A stretch of DNA of 64,000 bases from Hortaea werneckii (Eukaryota > Ascomycota > Dothideomycetes > Mycosphaerellales > Teratosphaeriaceae). Shown here piece by piece: positions 40,790-52,286 of the stretch. Each line of letters begins with the position of its first letter. Positions within the stretch are counted from its first letter, which is position 1. Where the stretch lies: positions 1 to 64,000 of the forward strand of contig JBAOKB010000075.1 of assembly GCA_037044905.1 (NCBI GenBank), given 5' to 3'. The position numbers and the translations under genes were made by a program. A model generated the notes under the pieces. It ran no database searches, was not told the origin of the DNA, and saw nothing but the letters and a program-made list of their open reading frames with translations.

Positions 40790-42178
40790 ATGGCCCAACT
40801 CACCCTCCCTGCCGCCTTAAAACCCGAAGTCGGCCGCTTCGCAACCCGCGCCGCCCAGCTCGAAAAGTACCGCCCAATCGTCACCTACTGGTGCGAGTAC
40901 TATATCCTGCAACACATCCTCAACCGCTCCCTGCACACCACCGACCCAGAATGCCAGTCCTACGCCATCAGCCTCATGGACAAGCTCGAGGCGGCCAAGT
41001 CCGCCAACTCGGCCAACGACGCCATCACCGACGACGTCGCCGCCAAAGCCTACATGGAGAACTTTGCCCTCGCCACCTTCACCCGCGGCGATGAAGCCCA
41101 GCGATCCAATACCGTCACGCGCCAGACCGCCGATACCTTCCAAGCCGCATCCACCTTCCTCGATCTGCTGAGCATCTGGGGTCCGCTCGACCAGGAAGTC
41201 GCGGCCAAGAGCAAATTCGCCAAGTTCCACGCCCTGCGCATCGCAAAGGCGATCAAGGCGGGCGAGGATCCCAATGCCACCAACCCTGTGGTCGAGGAGC
41301 CGAAGCAGCCCGAGCAGGCGGATGAAGAGGGACTAGAGCAGGAGCTGACGGACATGGAGAAGCAGGCGCCGGGGGCAGGAGCAGGTGAAGCGCAAGGCGG
41401 CAGTGCATACCAGCCGCCTACAGTGGAAGACGCACCACGAAGTGGCGGCGCATCACGGTCGGAAAGCACAGCACCGAATGACCGCGCAGCAGCCGTCTCA
41501 CCGCTTGACCCAGCGGCGGCGACAGGCGAAGATCCAGGGGAAGATGGCGGTCGGCAGGCAAGCATAGGCGGTGGCTACTTCCCTTCCGTGCCCTCAGAAC
41601 CGGCAGGAACGCCCGGCAGAATCGATTCCGACGTCGACACCACGATGACGGATCCCGACCGCAATTTCGGCGGACAAGACATTGCGCACGAACAACCTCC
41701 CGCCTCAATGCAAGCCGCCGCCGCCGCCGCCGCCGTACGGAGCCCTCCACACGATCCGGCAGACTTCTACACTAATCCAGTCGAGCAACCACCATCAACA
41801 TCCATCCCCACCCCACCAGGCGCACCATCCCGACCGTCGCGACCGCCACCCGAACAAATGGACGCTTTACCACCTTCTCAGCCTCCCGCAGCAGGACCAT
41901 ACACCCCCGGCTCCCAAGCATCCCCCGCCACCTTCGCGCCGCCCTCAGTTCCAGCATCAGCACTCTCAAGCGGCGGCGGCCCACCACCACCATCATCTGC
42001 ACCCGCACCAGCACAACCACCTCCCCCGCCTCCGACGGGAGGATACCGGACAGACGACGACAGCGTCTTCCAAGCGCAGAAGCACGCCAAATGGGCCATT
42101 TCGGCCCTGAACTTCGAGGATGTCGAGACGGCGGTGAAGGAGTTGCGGGGGGCGTTGACGTCGCTGGGAGCTAGTTAA
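40790..42178 (+). CDS. vta1: Vta1 (LIP5-like), ESCRT-III disassembly cofactor
   Basis: Binds and stimulates the AAA ATPase Vps4 at endosomes to recycle ESCRT-III during multivesicular-body sorting. Single exon, 462 residues. The N-terminal tandem MIT-like domain covers about 1-165 (KYRPIVTYWCEYYILQHIL; YAISLMDKLEAAK; AASTFLDLLSIWG). A long Pro/Ser/Ala-rich disordered linker with poly-Ala and poly-Pro runs follows. The C-terminal VSL dimerisation domain ends the protein (QKHAKWAISALNFEDVETAV, then KELRGAL). Start ATG 40790 is directly supported by homology (MAQLTLPAALKPEVGRF). Confidence 0.92.
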   Translation: MAQLTLPAALKPEVGRFATRAAQLEKYRPIVTYWCEYYILQHILNRSLHTTDPECQSYAISLMDKLEAAKSANSANDAITDDVAAKAYMENFALATFTRGDEAQRSNTVTRQTADTFQAASTFLDLLSIWGPLDQEVAAKSKFAKFHALRIAKAIKAGEDPNATNPVVEEPKQPEQADEEGLEQELTDMEKQAPGAGAGEAQGGSAYQPPTVEDAPRSGGASRSESTAPNDRAAAVSPLDPAAATGEDPGEDGGRQASIGGGYFPSVPSEPAGTPGRIDSDVDTTMTDPDRNFGGQDIAHEQPPASMQAAAAAAAVRSPPHDPADFYTNPVEQPPSTSIPTPPGAPSRPSRPPPEQMDALPPSQPPAAGPYTPGSQASPATFAPPSVPASALSSGGGPPPPSSAPAPAQPPPPPPTGGYRTDDDSVFQAQKHAKWAISALNFEDVETAVKELRGALTSLGAS

Positions 42179-42664
42179 ATAAGGTAAAAAGAAAAAGGAA
42201 AGAAAAAGGAAAAAGAGGGGGTGGAATAAGAAGGAGGAGGTGAGAGTCGAGTTGAGATTAGGTGAATAGAGGGCCAAGTAGACAATCGAAGAAGACGGGA
42301 GGAGGGTGAGAGGAAAGCATATCTCCCTTCTGCTTCCCCATCCTGTGTCTTTGATCCCCTCTATTCTCTCCTCGATCCCTTTTATACTTCCACTCTCCCT
42401 CCTATCGTACTCTTTTACCTCCCCCATATCCATTCTATCTTCCTTTTCTCCGGCTATACTCCCTCAACTCTTCTTTCATTTTCGTCCTTCCGCTTTTCCA
42501 AGCCTGCCCGTCTACCCTTCCGCCTAATCCATACACCTTTAGCCTCCCGCCCCCCAAGCCATCCCACCACTCCTCTTCTCTCTCCTTCTCCCTCTCTTTC
42601 CCTTGTAGCCGCATGACCAGATCAAGAATGCGCATACAAAGACCCATGTGAATCAGCCGTGCGG

Positions 42665-42708
<44 letters not shown>

Positions 42709-43748
42709 AAAAGAAAAAAAAAACCGAAAGGGAGAGAAAATGAAAAATAAGGGGGGAAAAGGAAGAAAAAACCAAGTAAACAGGGACCAGACCCTCCATG
42801 GTAAGGAAAAAGAAAGAGAGGAAATCTAATACCCTCCCCGCCCAAGGTTTGAGAAGTGCCCAACGCCTAGCAAGAGTTCGACTGCAACCCATCTCTCCCG
42901 ACGCGAAGGGGTGATGGGAAGAGTGTGGAAGATGAGCGAAGGAGCTGTTCCGATGCCCAAATAGGAGAAGAGGGGAATGGGAAGGGGGACGAGACGGGAA
43001 AAAAGGGCAAAAGAAAATAGAAATAAAAGGAAGAGAAGGGGGAGGAAAGAGGGAGAGACCATCAACAAGGAAAAAAAAGAAAAAGAAAATAGAAGATGGA
43101 AGTCGACATTCCCACACACACGGAAAAGGATAGATTCCACCAAAGAAGGAAAATAGAAAATTGGATATTCGACAAGAAGGTAACGCCCTTGTGGTCCGAC
43201 CAACAGAGGAAAGCTCAAAGGGACCGGAAGAGGGAAAGCAACAACCCAGGGCGCCCCCTCGCCCTTTCTCCCCGCCTTACCAAAAGAAAAAAAAAAGAAA
43301 AAAAAGAAAAGAAAAGAAAAAGAAAAAGAAAAAAAGAAAAAAAGAAAAAAAGAAAAAAAGAAAAAAAGAAAAAAAGAAAAAAAGAAAAAGTAAAAGTAAA
43401 AGAGAAGCGTTGGAAAAGGAAAGAAGAACAAGAAGCGAATAACCATCAAGACGAAGGAACGAGACACAGAAGGACAATGAGAACGGAACACCGGAAAGGG
43501 AAAAAAAAAAAAAAACAAGACTCATAGAAAAATGCCTTTCCGTTTTTTCAACCATTTTGAAGTCCTAAAAGTAAAAGATACTCGGCATATCTGCCCTTCT
43601 CCCCCATCTCTGAATCTACATCCCTCTCTCTCTCTCTCTGCATAAGAGGGGCAAAAGACCATGCGTGGTCGAGGAGAGCGAGAGAGAGAGGCAAGGCAAG
43701 AGGAAGGAGGGTCATCCCACTCCAGGTCTCGGTCGCCATCAACTGAAT
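42179..43748. repeat. Low-complexity polypurine region between convergent genes
   Basis: 1.57 kb between the 3' ends of Vta1 and calnexin. It includes an uninterrupted 39-nt G run (42668-42706), long A/G-only stretches (about 42707-43110 and 43280-43420, the latter as AAAAAG-type repeats) and a CT dinucleotide repeat at about 43623-43639. Long Lys/Arg or Phe/Pro frames here come from the repeats. No gene was supported. Confidence 0.85.
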
Positions 43749-45623
43749 CTACTGACCAGACGAACTCCTCGTGTTCCGCTTAGCAGCCTCACCCGCCTGC
43801 TCCTTACCCGACGCGACAGCATCAGCAACCTGCTCCTTCGTCTTCTGGGCCTGCTGCTTAGCCTTCTCGCTCTGGGCCTTGAGTTCCTCCTTGCTGGGCG
43901 CAGCCTTGCTGCCGCCGGCGAGGAGACCGGAGAGGATGAGGACGAGGGTGACGGCGCCGACGGCGAGACCGGCGGCGATTTCGGGGACGAACCGGACGGC
44001 CTCGACGGGGTCGCGCTGGGCGATGGCGAGGAAGAGGTCGAACTTCTCCGTCACGTACTTGATGGGGTCGTCCATGAATTCGAGGTCCATGGGGGACTTC
44101 GGGGCGGAGTCGTCTTTCTTGGGCTTGTTCTTCTCCTCTTCCGCCTTCTCGATCGCGAGCTTGACGTCGAAGGTCTCTTCCTTGAGAGCGACGGCGTCGG
44201 CTTCCGAGTGGCCGATGTAGATGTTGTCGAAGAGGATGTCGTTCTGCATGGTCCAGAGCTCGAAACCGATCTATGTTGCGTTAGCGAATGATGTTCCCCT
44301 TGATTAGAGAAAGAGAGGATGTCAACTTACACCACCCATAGCCTCAAACTTAGCCGGAGTCTTGTCCTCAAAGTAGTCTGGGTTGGCGATCTTGCGCGGC
44401 TTCCACACACCCTTGTAGGCCGGGTTGTCGATCAAAGGCGCCGTCCACTTGCCCTTGTAAGCCGGGTTGCGGATCGTCGGCTTCTCCCAGGGGCCACAGC
44501 CCGAGACCTCGTCACACTTGGGGTTCGGCACCATCGGTGGGATCCAGTCGCCGTCCTCCTCGTCGTCCCAGTCCTCTGGCTTCTCAGCTTCCGGGTCCGG
44601 AACCATCGTCGGCTCGTCCTCGAGCCAGTCAGCTGGCTTCTCGGCGTCTTCGTCGACAATCTCGAATGGCGCGTCCTCGTCCCAGTCCTCTGGCTTGGTC
44701 GCGTCAGGGTCGGGGATCTTGGCTTCCTCAACCCAGTCATCGGGCTTCTTGTCCTTCGGGTCGTCGATCTCCTTGGCCGGGTTGACGGATGGCGTGAAGT
44801 CCTCAAGGAGGGAGCCGTTCTTGACACTGCCACCGTCGATCTTCATTTCGAAGGTCTGGTCCGGACGGACGATCAGGGTGTAGAGCGAGGTAGACTTGGT
44901 AATGCGAGCCGCCGGCGGGCTCTTGAGGTGCTTCTCCTCATACTCGCCAGTCTTCGGGTTCTTGTGGCGGAAGATGAAGTGAACCTTGTTGGTGGAGCCG
45001 CACTTGTCGGGACCAAACATGATGATGTAGGGCGAGGCGTTGGAGAACTCTTCGGCGTGGAGGGCCTTGTTGTCCTGGAGGAGCTTCATGTAAGCACCAC
45101 CACACTCGAGGCCAGCCTGGAGCTTGACCTCGTACTGGATGACGAGGGTGTCGTCCTTGTTGGTGATAGCCTTGGGGAATTTGGCGGAGATGGCGTGGTG
45201 GGCAGCCTTGTCCTTCAGGACCAGACCCTTATCGCCGTCGATGCCTCGGAGGACGGTAGGCTCCTCGACGTTCCAGGTGCCGACGTACTGCCACTCCTCC
45301 TCGGTGTTCTCCTTCTTGGCATTGGATGCCTGCCATCTGGATTTCCAGTCGTCGGTGAATTGCTCGAGGAAGGGAGCTTTGAGGGTGGTGGGCTGTGAAG
45401 GTCAGTCAGCAAGCATTCATTTAAAGTGACCGTGAAAGATGAGCCATTGCGGGGGTGAACATACAGTGAAGGTGGGCTTGTCAACCACGGAAGAAGTGGC
45501 CGACTCTACCACAGAGGCAACGGAGCTTGAGGCCTCGGCGGCGGAGTCTTCGAGGTCATCGGCGACATCAGCTCGTGCAAAGGCCGCATAGCAGCCCAGG
45601 GCGAGGATGGAGGTGACACGCAT
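43749..45623 (-). CDS. Calnexin, ER lectin chaperone
   Basis: Membrane chaperone that holds monoglucosylated glycoproteins in the ER. Exons 45465-45623, 44331-45392 and 43749-44270 give 580 residues. A signal peptide (about 1-18) leads to the lectin domain. The P-domain (about 260-400) shows the tandem repeats (DDWVEEAKIPDPDATKPEDW; then GXW repeats such as NPAYKGKW). Residues about 494-516 (EIAAGLAVGAVTLVLILSGL) are the membrane anchor, followed by a basic/Ala-rich cytosolic tail. A TATATA box at 45736-45741 lies about 113 bp before the ATG. Donors are GTATGT and GTAAGT. Confidence 0.95.
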
Positions 45624-46488
45624 GGCGGCGGTGGTGCACCGGGGTCAGAGGGAGGGAGCGGGGAGAAAGGGCGGAGGACAACAACAGTCAGAAGGAGGAT
45701 CTTGATCCAGCGACTGAAGGTAGTAGTTCGGCCGGTATATAAGGACAGGACAGGGTGTTGGCGGCGGCGGGAAGCATTGAAGCCAGCTGTTCGATTCCCA
45801 TGTCCCGAAGAAGCTTGGGCCCGCGCGCCCAACTAGCTCCAGCTTGCTCAGGTACACGACACTACCGCTACCGAGGCGGGGCGACTTCTTCTCCGCGATT
45901 CGATGGGGAATACTATTGCCGACTGCATTCACTACGCTACTACTTGGACGAGACATGTGATGACTATTATCCGGACAGCCAACACGTGTCTTGAATAAAA
46001 GACAAGGTCCACCATATTCATCAGTCACTATCCCTTCCACAACGTGCCTGCAATCACTTGCCTATACCTTTCAACGCCTATCCAGAAGAAAAGCCCAGAC
46101 GCTTCCACTGTTTCAAATATAACCCGCTCAAAAATCTAGACAATAGAAGCATAGTCTCGTCATCTCAATATCCTCTTCGTACTCTTTGATAGAAAAATCG
46201 ATATGCTACGCTGTAATGTACACTACATTCCCCCTTTTTTTTAGCGATCCACGCAGACCACAGATTGTTTTTGAAAGATGGGCCTCGATCACCAGAAAAG
46301 GGCCCATACCATCGACCCCCACGTCGTCTCTCCTTACTCCATCCTTCTCCATCGATAGGCAATCACCCACCTTGTCATCATTGCACATTACCAGCGCCGC
46401 CACCTCATAATCTGCGAACTCAACCTCGCTGTGCACTTCCCCACGAACCCCTTCAACCAGCATAATACTCTCCCCCATTACCTCCCGC
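45624..46488. promoter_or_regulatory. Calnexin promoter and U2AF 3' flank
   Basis: 865 bp. TATATA at 45736-45741 and a CACGTG palindrome at 45983-45988 (within AACACGTGTC) are candidate calnexin promoter elements. The part nearest 46488 should be the 3' UTR of the U2AF gene. No other gene was seen. Confidence 0.45.
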
Positions 46489-48269
46489 TTACCACGCATT
46501 AACATCAAAATACTCGTCGCCAAAGAACGTAACGACGACCGTACGATCGGCGAACTTCCTGCCCGCCAACGCCGCCAGCGCCTTCTGCGCCGACTCGGGC
46601 TGCTCGTACTTGATGTAGATCTTGCCGATGCCGTTATTCTGCCTGTTGCCAGACGAGGGACGGGGCATCTTGACATCGAGCATGGTGCCGTACTTGGCGC
46701 ATTCGTCTTTGACGTCGTCGAGGATTTCTGTAGTAGAAAGACATCATTAGTTAAATTGCAAACCAGATAAACGTCCGCAGACGAAAGTAGGTCGTCCAAA
46801 AAAAAAAAAAAAAAAAACATACCATCAGCCTCATTGGCATCCATCAGCTCCTCAGGCGTAATCATATTCATGAGACAAATCACCCTACCCGCCTCGACGT
46901 CCTGGTTGCCCGACGCACTAGCCATCATGCTCATGGCATTGACGCTCATTTCGCCGCCGACCTGCTGGATACCGATCGAAGCCCGCTGCACCTTGAGCTT
47001 ACTATCGCCCAGCTCCATGCCGTTCAGGCTATCGACCGCGACCTCGGTGGCCTCTGCCGCATTAGCATACTCGCAGAACGCAATCCCGCGACTCTGCCCG
47101 CTCGCCGTGTCCTTGGCCAGGACGAAGCTCTTGAGCTCGCCAAAGGCCACTAGAAGCTCTTGGATCTGCTCCTCGCCGAGGTAGGACGGGATGCGGGTGA
47201 TGGAGATCTTGTTCTGAGTGTCGGGGACGAAGCTAGATAGAACTCCGGCTTCGGTCTCCGTCTCGTCCGTGACAGCCGGGACGATGTAGTCCTTGGGTCG
47301 GCGGATCGTCAGGCCCTGTGCGCTTCCGTTCGCTTCGCCGTTCGTAGCATCCATAGATTCGGGTTCCATGCTGATACCATCGAGGGCCATGGCGTTCGTA
47401 GCATCTTCTGCAGTCTTGAATTCGAGAAGGGCGTACGACTTATCGGCGCTGACCTGGGCGGAGATACAAGGGTCCTGGCCACGCGTCGTGTTCAGGCCAT
47501 TGAGCTGCAGATTAAAGAAGTCGCTCACGCTGTCATCAGTGGCAGAAGCAGGGATGTTATACACGAAAAGACGCTTGGACTGGCGTGCGGTTGACGGCTT
47601 CAGGGCAGTCTTGCTGGCTTGGTTGCCAGGCTGGTTCATGAAAGCCTGCAATCTGGACGGGTCCATAGGCTGCTGGCGAGGTGCGCCAGGCAGCGGGAAC
47701 ATACCAGAGAGCTTGGCCTGCTCTGCAGTCACATTCTCGTAGCCTGGGGGCTTGATATCCCACTGCGTCAGTCTCCGCTTCCGCTGCAAGACTGGAACAA
47801 CTTCCGTGAGATCGGGGGTGGGCTCCTTTGGCTTGCGAGGCGGTGGTGTACCGCTCTTAGCACGGGCCTGCCTCTCCAACTGGCGCATATCATCACGGTC
47901 CCGGCCTGTATCCCGATCACGGTTGTCACCACGTCTGTCCCGGTCGTCACGTGGCCTTCTTCTGTCGTCGAAGAGATCACGGTCCCTCCGGTCGCGTCTC
48001 CTATCATCGTCGTCGCGCCTCGCATCTCTGCGTCGGTCTCCTCGATCCCAGTCTCTATCGCGTCGGTCTCGGCCGCCGTATCTCTCCTCGCGCTCCCGCT
48101 CCCGATAGTCGCGGCTGGACGAGTACGTGTCTACTTCATAGTCTCGGCGTGAGCCACCGCCGCGCCAGCCACCGGGCGAGCGCGAGCGGCGACGATCACG
48201 GCGCTCTCGGTCACCATCGCGGTCTCTCCGGCGGTCGTCGCGCGAAGACTGCATCCTCCTGTCAGACAT
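46489..48269 (-). CDS. U2 snRNP auxiliary factor, large subunit (U2AF65-like)
   Basis: Splicing factor that binds the polypyrimidine tract at 3' splice sites and recruits U2 snRNP. Exons 46823-48269 and 46489-46727 give 561 residues. The Arg/Ser/Asp-rich RS region covers about 1-150. RRM1 starts about 232 (KRLFVYNIPA), RRM2 about 353 (NKISITRIPSYLG) and the C-terminal UHM-type RRM covers about 451-561. The single intron (95 nt, donor GTATGT) begins with an almost pure T run, seen as 17-18 A on the + strand. Reading through it gives a false C-terminus. The true C-terminus ends FFGDEYFDVNAW. Confidence 0.93.
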
Positions 48270-49419
48270 TCTGACTGTTTCCTCGCGTGTCTATTCAGGC
48301 TCTTACGTAGTACTCCGGGCGAAAGGGCGTAGGAAGGTCGTTTTATTCTGTGGGTGGGTTCGGAAGAAGGAGGACGGATCAAGGGCTGCGAAGGCTTTGG
48401 GCTCTGCTTCTTCAGTGTTGCTCGGCCACCTCTGCCGCTGCAGTTGCCGTGGCGTCGTTGAATGCCCGAATCAATTGACTGAATGGAGGAGAAAGGGCCC
48501 GGGTGCAATTGATGTGTGGGCAGAATGGAAGTGAGCCGTACAACCAACACCCAGTTGTGTGTGGTTCGTGGATAGGTCGAGGCGGCAACTTGAAGCTACA
48601 GAGAGCTTTGCTTGAAGAAGTTCAGGTTCCGCGACTGGACGTGAACCGGGCGGGATCATCCGTCCAATCCGTCCTGTAGTCGAACTCTGTCCTGCTTCTC
48701 GCTGACCTCCCTACGCCTACAGTACTCCTTAGGTATTGCATAGTATGTATCTGCGCACTATTACATGGACCATGGGACACTTTGTGCCTGACATGAACAT
48801 TCATTGGTATTCTCATGTTCTGGTCAATCGCTTTCCCCATGATACCTATATATTGCATCTCATTGCAATTGTTTCATCTGGCCGGTTTGGCCTGAAGCCT
48901 GCCGACAGAGTTTCCTGGACAACTTGGCTGAAGCACTCTTGCACAGTCGAAGCCCGACATGGAAAGAACGTAACCATTTCTTTGCTCTCCGAACCCTGGA
49001 ATGGAGATATAAGCGCTAGGTTCCTCGGTGGTAGCTTGCCCGCCTTCACCGCGAACATTCATGGGAGGAGGCTCACTTTAGAACACGAAGGATCTCCCAA
49101 GGGTCCGTGGCATCGTCAGCCAAGCCGCACATCAACGCATGAGGGCCAACGCCGCCTTCAAGTGCCACGAACACGGGAGTGAAAGTAGTCAATAATCTTC
49201 GTATGTGTGTTCATCCGCGGAATGAACGGCTCAGTGCATCCTTTTAGCCAAGCATGTAGGCAAGCAGGTAAGAGACGTCTTGTGACCCTTCGCATCGGCC
49301 TTACTTCTACGCCGCCTGGATGAAGTCTGCTGTTCTATATAATCCCCATCAACGGACTGTCTCTCTGTAGAGTGTCTAACTATGAAAGATCCCATCCTGG
49401 CATACGGGAACGATCCACA
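48270..49419. other. Intergenic region, no supported gene
   Basis: 1.15 kb between divergently transcribed genes. Open frames up to 148 codons have no ATG or no domain. No repeats or RNA genes were recognised. Confidence 0.55.
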
Positions 49420-50555
49420 ATGCAACAACTCACTTTACTCGGTATGGCAGCGAGCGCAGCTGCACAAATCCCCGTCTCCAACCCGAATGTAACAGTCCGA
49501 ACGTGTAGCGACCTGGATACATGCGACATCACTGGCACACAGGGCATCTGCCAGCTGAACAGCAGCGGCGATTATTGGGGCGCCACTAACGGCATAGGCA
49601 TCGTGCCTAGCGCTGTGGACTTTGGTGGCAATACGTCTGCTGCAGGCGACAACACGAATCTCTCTCTGACTCTGATCGATAATGTGGTCGAGGGCCACTA
49701 CGTCGTTCGGAACTACAACAACCCAAAGACTCTCTACGTGGGCTCGCCGCCATCTGTCAACCTGACCGAAGGACCGCCAGGCTGCGCGCTCCTGATGCAA
49801 TATGCGGGCCAAACGTTCCCACCGCTTGACCTGGGAGGGTCAACGATATTATGGACGGAGAATCATACGTCTTGTCCCATAGACCTTTCACCAGACTGCT
49901 TCGGCGCTCTGCTGGAATCTAGCCTGCGCACGTTTAATTACACCGGCGAAGACTCAGAGCACCTGCCGCGTTGCGAAGCCCTGGCCCAGTATGTGGAGAC
50001 GAGCATGCGGCGCGGCGACGGCGGCGACCAGTTTAGACCATTCTGCGCCTATTCCCGTCCCTTGATATCGGTACGCCTACCGCCCCTTCCCCCTTCCCCC
50101 GGCTTTGACTCTGCATGATCTGACCACTTTGTCGTTAGGTATTCGGTGGAGCTATCTCTGGGCCTGACGTCTCAACAGAAGCCGCCTCGATACTCAATAC
50201 GACGGAAGGGGATGACGGATGCCGACCAGTCCAGCCGCAGAACCATACATTGCACGAAGTACTGACCGCGAACCAAATGCTCTTTAGCAATTGGTCAACG
50301 GCCGACCTTAATATGTTAGGTGGAAGGACGGGGTATACGCCCATTATCACTGTCCTCTTCGGCGACCGGGATTCTGATCCGGACGCTCAGGCCTTCTGTA
50401 TGAAGCTGCGGTCACCCGAAGGGAACGTCCTCCCTTTCCAGACTCGGAATGGGACAAGTCCATTCGAATTACGCGGAGGAGCTGCAGGACTGAAAGGGAG
50501 AGAAGCGATGTGGTATGCAGCAGCTGCCGCTCTTCTCGTGGTCGCATTGTCATAG
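49420..50555 (+). CDS. Secreted, probably GPI-anchored cell-surface protein of unknown function
   Basis: Exons 49420-50070 and 50139-50555 (68-nt intron, GTACGC/GTTAG) give 355 residues. A short signal peptide (MQQLTLLGMAASAAAQ) is followed by an ectodomain with about ten N-x-S/T sites and many Cys (TCSDLDTCD, GICQLN, PGCAL, SCPIDLSPDC, RCEAL, FCAY, CMKL), suggesting a disulfide-bonded extracellular fold. The C-terminus (AMWYAAAAALLVVALS) is a hydrophobic tail after a Gly/Ala-rich stretch, typical of GPI attachment. No catalytic domain was recognised. The in-frame GTG start 16 codons earlier would spoil the signal peptide. Confidence 0.75.
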
Positions 50556-50586
50556 CCTTAAGTGGAGATAGGCATTTCGCATTAGA

Positions 50587-51516
50587 TTATGCTTTCAGCA
50601 TCTCAGCTACAGTAACCTCCATTGCCTGTGGTTTAACCCCACGCTTCGCAAGTAAATCCTCCAATGTCGAATCCTTAATCTCGCACTCATTGTCCCGGAG
50701 CGCGTCGTATGTCTTGCTCCACCACTTGATCATCGGCTCTGGCATCTTCCGGTCCTGTACGTAGTACTGTTCGTGCTCGTCTCTTGACACGATCTTCAGA
50801 TTCACCTGTTTCGACTTTGCCTTCGAGACCATGCCTGCAACTTCCTTAAGCGTATACGCCTGTTTTTGCGACAGGTAGAAAGTTTTGCCCGCCCATTCGC
50901 TAGATGGCGAGGAGAGGATGATCGCATTCGCCAGCCCAAGATCCGGTATACTCGTCCAGCTGATCTTGCTATCCCCCGCAACAGGCACCTCGCTCCGCTC
51001 ATCGCCCGGAACGTCATAATGTCCAAAGTACAGCGGCCAGCTCTCATTGTAAAGACCTTCCCTTATCACCGTGTACGTCAAACCACTACCAGCCAACCAC
51101 TCCTCCGTCCGCTCATGGGCCTTCATAACCCGACTCTTACTTGGGTTCGCAAAAGCAAGACTGGTGTAATAGACATGCTTCACACCCACTTTCCTCGCCG
51201 CCTCAAGCGCCTTGAAATGATCCGCTTCCCTCCCCTCTCCGGGCGGAGCATCCCCGAAATCCTTGTCTATCCTTGAGCTGGAAATGAGGAAGAGGCGATC
51301 GCAGCCTTGGAAGGCTTTCTCCCAGACCGACTGCTCATCGTCCCAGTCGGCACGGCGGATCTGGAAACCCTGCTTGTCAAGGCTCTGGAGCTTGTTGGTG
51401 CCCGAGTCGGATGACGTCGTGCAGACTATTTCGGACGGCGAGAGGAGTTGGTTGGAGAGGAGGGCGGAGAGGGTTGCGAAGCCCAGTTTGCCGGACGCTC
51501 CTACGATGGCGAGCAT
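50587..51516 (-). CDS. NmrA-like NAD(P)-binding protein
   Basis: Atypical short-chain dehydrogenase family member, 309 residues, single exon. MLAIVGASGKLGFATLSALL is the N-terminal dinucleotide loop (G-x-S-G-x-x-G). Later blocks, FLISSSRIDKDF, HVYYTSLAFANPSKS and TVIREGLYNESWP, match NmrA/quinone-oxidoreductase-2-like proteins, which may act as redox sensors or quinone or isoflavone-type reductases. It lacks a clear YxxxK pair. It is convergent with the surface-protein gene with only 31 bp between stop codons. ATG 51516 was chosen because it starts exactly at the first beta strand. Confidence 0.85.
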   Translation of the reverse strand: MLAIVGASGKLGFATLSALLSNQLLSPSEIVCTTSSDSGTNKLQSLDKQGFQIRRADWDDEQSVWEKAFQGCDRLFLISSSRIDKDFGDAPPGEGREADHFKALEAARKVGVKHVYYTSLAFANPSKSRVMKAHERTEEWLAGSGLTYTVIREGLYNESWPLYFGHYDVPGDERSEVPVAGDSKISWTSIPDLGLANAIILSSPSSEWAGKTFYLSQKQAYTLKEVAGMVSKAKSKQVNLKIVSRDEHEQYYVQDRKMPEPMIKWWSKTYDALRDNECEIKDSTLEDLLAKRGVKPQAMEVTVAEMLKA

Positions 51517-52286
51517 TTTGAAAGTGTCAAGTGCTGTATACCGTTTCACTTTGCGTAGTGGGTCACAACAGAAGGAAAGAAAGATTCTCTAGTATGGGTT
51601 GTTGTTTGGTGGGGATTGGGGACCTAGTGACGTTACCCTGGTAGATCTCGTTCGGCAGATAAAATGTAGCTGTCGGCAAGGAGATTACTTAAATCCGATG
51701 CGTTGCACGAGTCTCCCCGGCTTCACTTCTGAAGAACGAGGTTCGGACAGATGCATGCTTGTCATGACATGAACCTACCTTACCATACCTTGGCTATTGT
51801 GTGCACTGTCGAAAGGTTGGTTGCGTTGACTTTTGCCGGACATCCCACATGAAGCTGAGTCAGCTGTGCGTGTCTTCAAATGCCCGATGGACACAACGCC
51901 AAATCTTCTGGAGAAGTAGATATTGTAATAACTTGCTCACGACTACTGAGCCCATCAAAGCGAGTCTCCATTCCGGCGGCGAGATGATTACGATTGCAGC
52001 TCCTTCCTATCCGAGTAACCCGCCAAGATATTCTCGGCCATGATATCCTTGGCCTGTATCGGCGAGGTCGCGCTTCGTGCCTCGGAGGTAAAGACGGCGT
52101 TAGAGCGGATCATCGGCACAACAACTCTTCACTGGAAGGACCATCTGCTATTGTGAGACGCAGCAAACTTCCAAGATGTCCTTGCTGCCTCCGTCGCCGC
52201 GCCTCTTGCGACTTATAAAGTGCTCGGTCGCCTGCAGCGTTCCATGGCAATTTGGTCGAAGGCGACCTCAGTGACTTCCGTGATTC
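51517..52286. other. Intergenic region, no supported gene
   Basis: 770 bp between divergently transcribed NmrA-like and MFS genes, so it holds both promoters. No recognisable coding or repeat feature. Confidence 0.5.

Noticed and set aside
43096..43527. 143-codon Lys-rich frame and the matching Phe-rich minus-strand frames
   Set aside because: They are direct products of A/G simple repeats.
45780..45830. tRNA-like T-arm TGTTCGATTCCC
   Set aside because: No matching acceptor, D-arm or anticodon arm could be built around it.
46206..46822. Apparent long C-terminus of the U2AF protein
   Set aside because: This is read-through of an intron with a GTATGT donor and poly-T start. The spliced frame gives the conserved last RRM instead.
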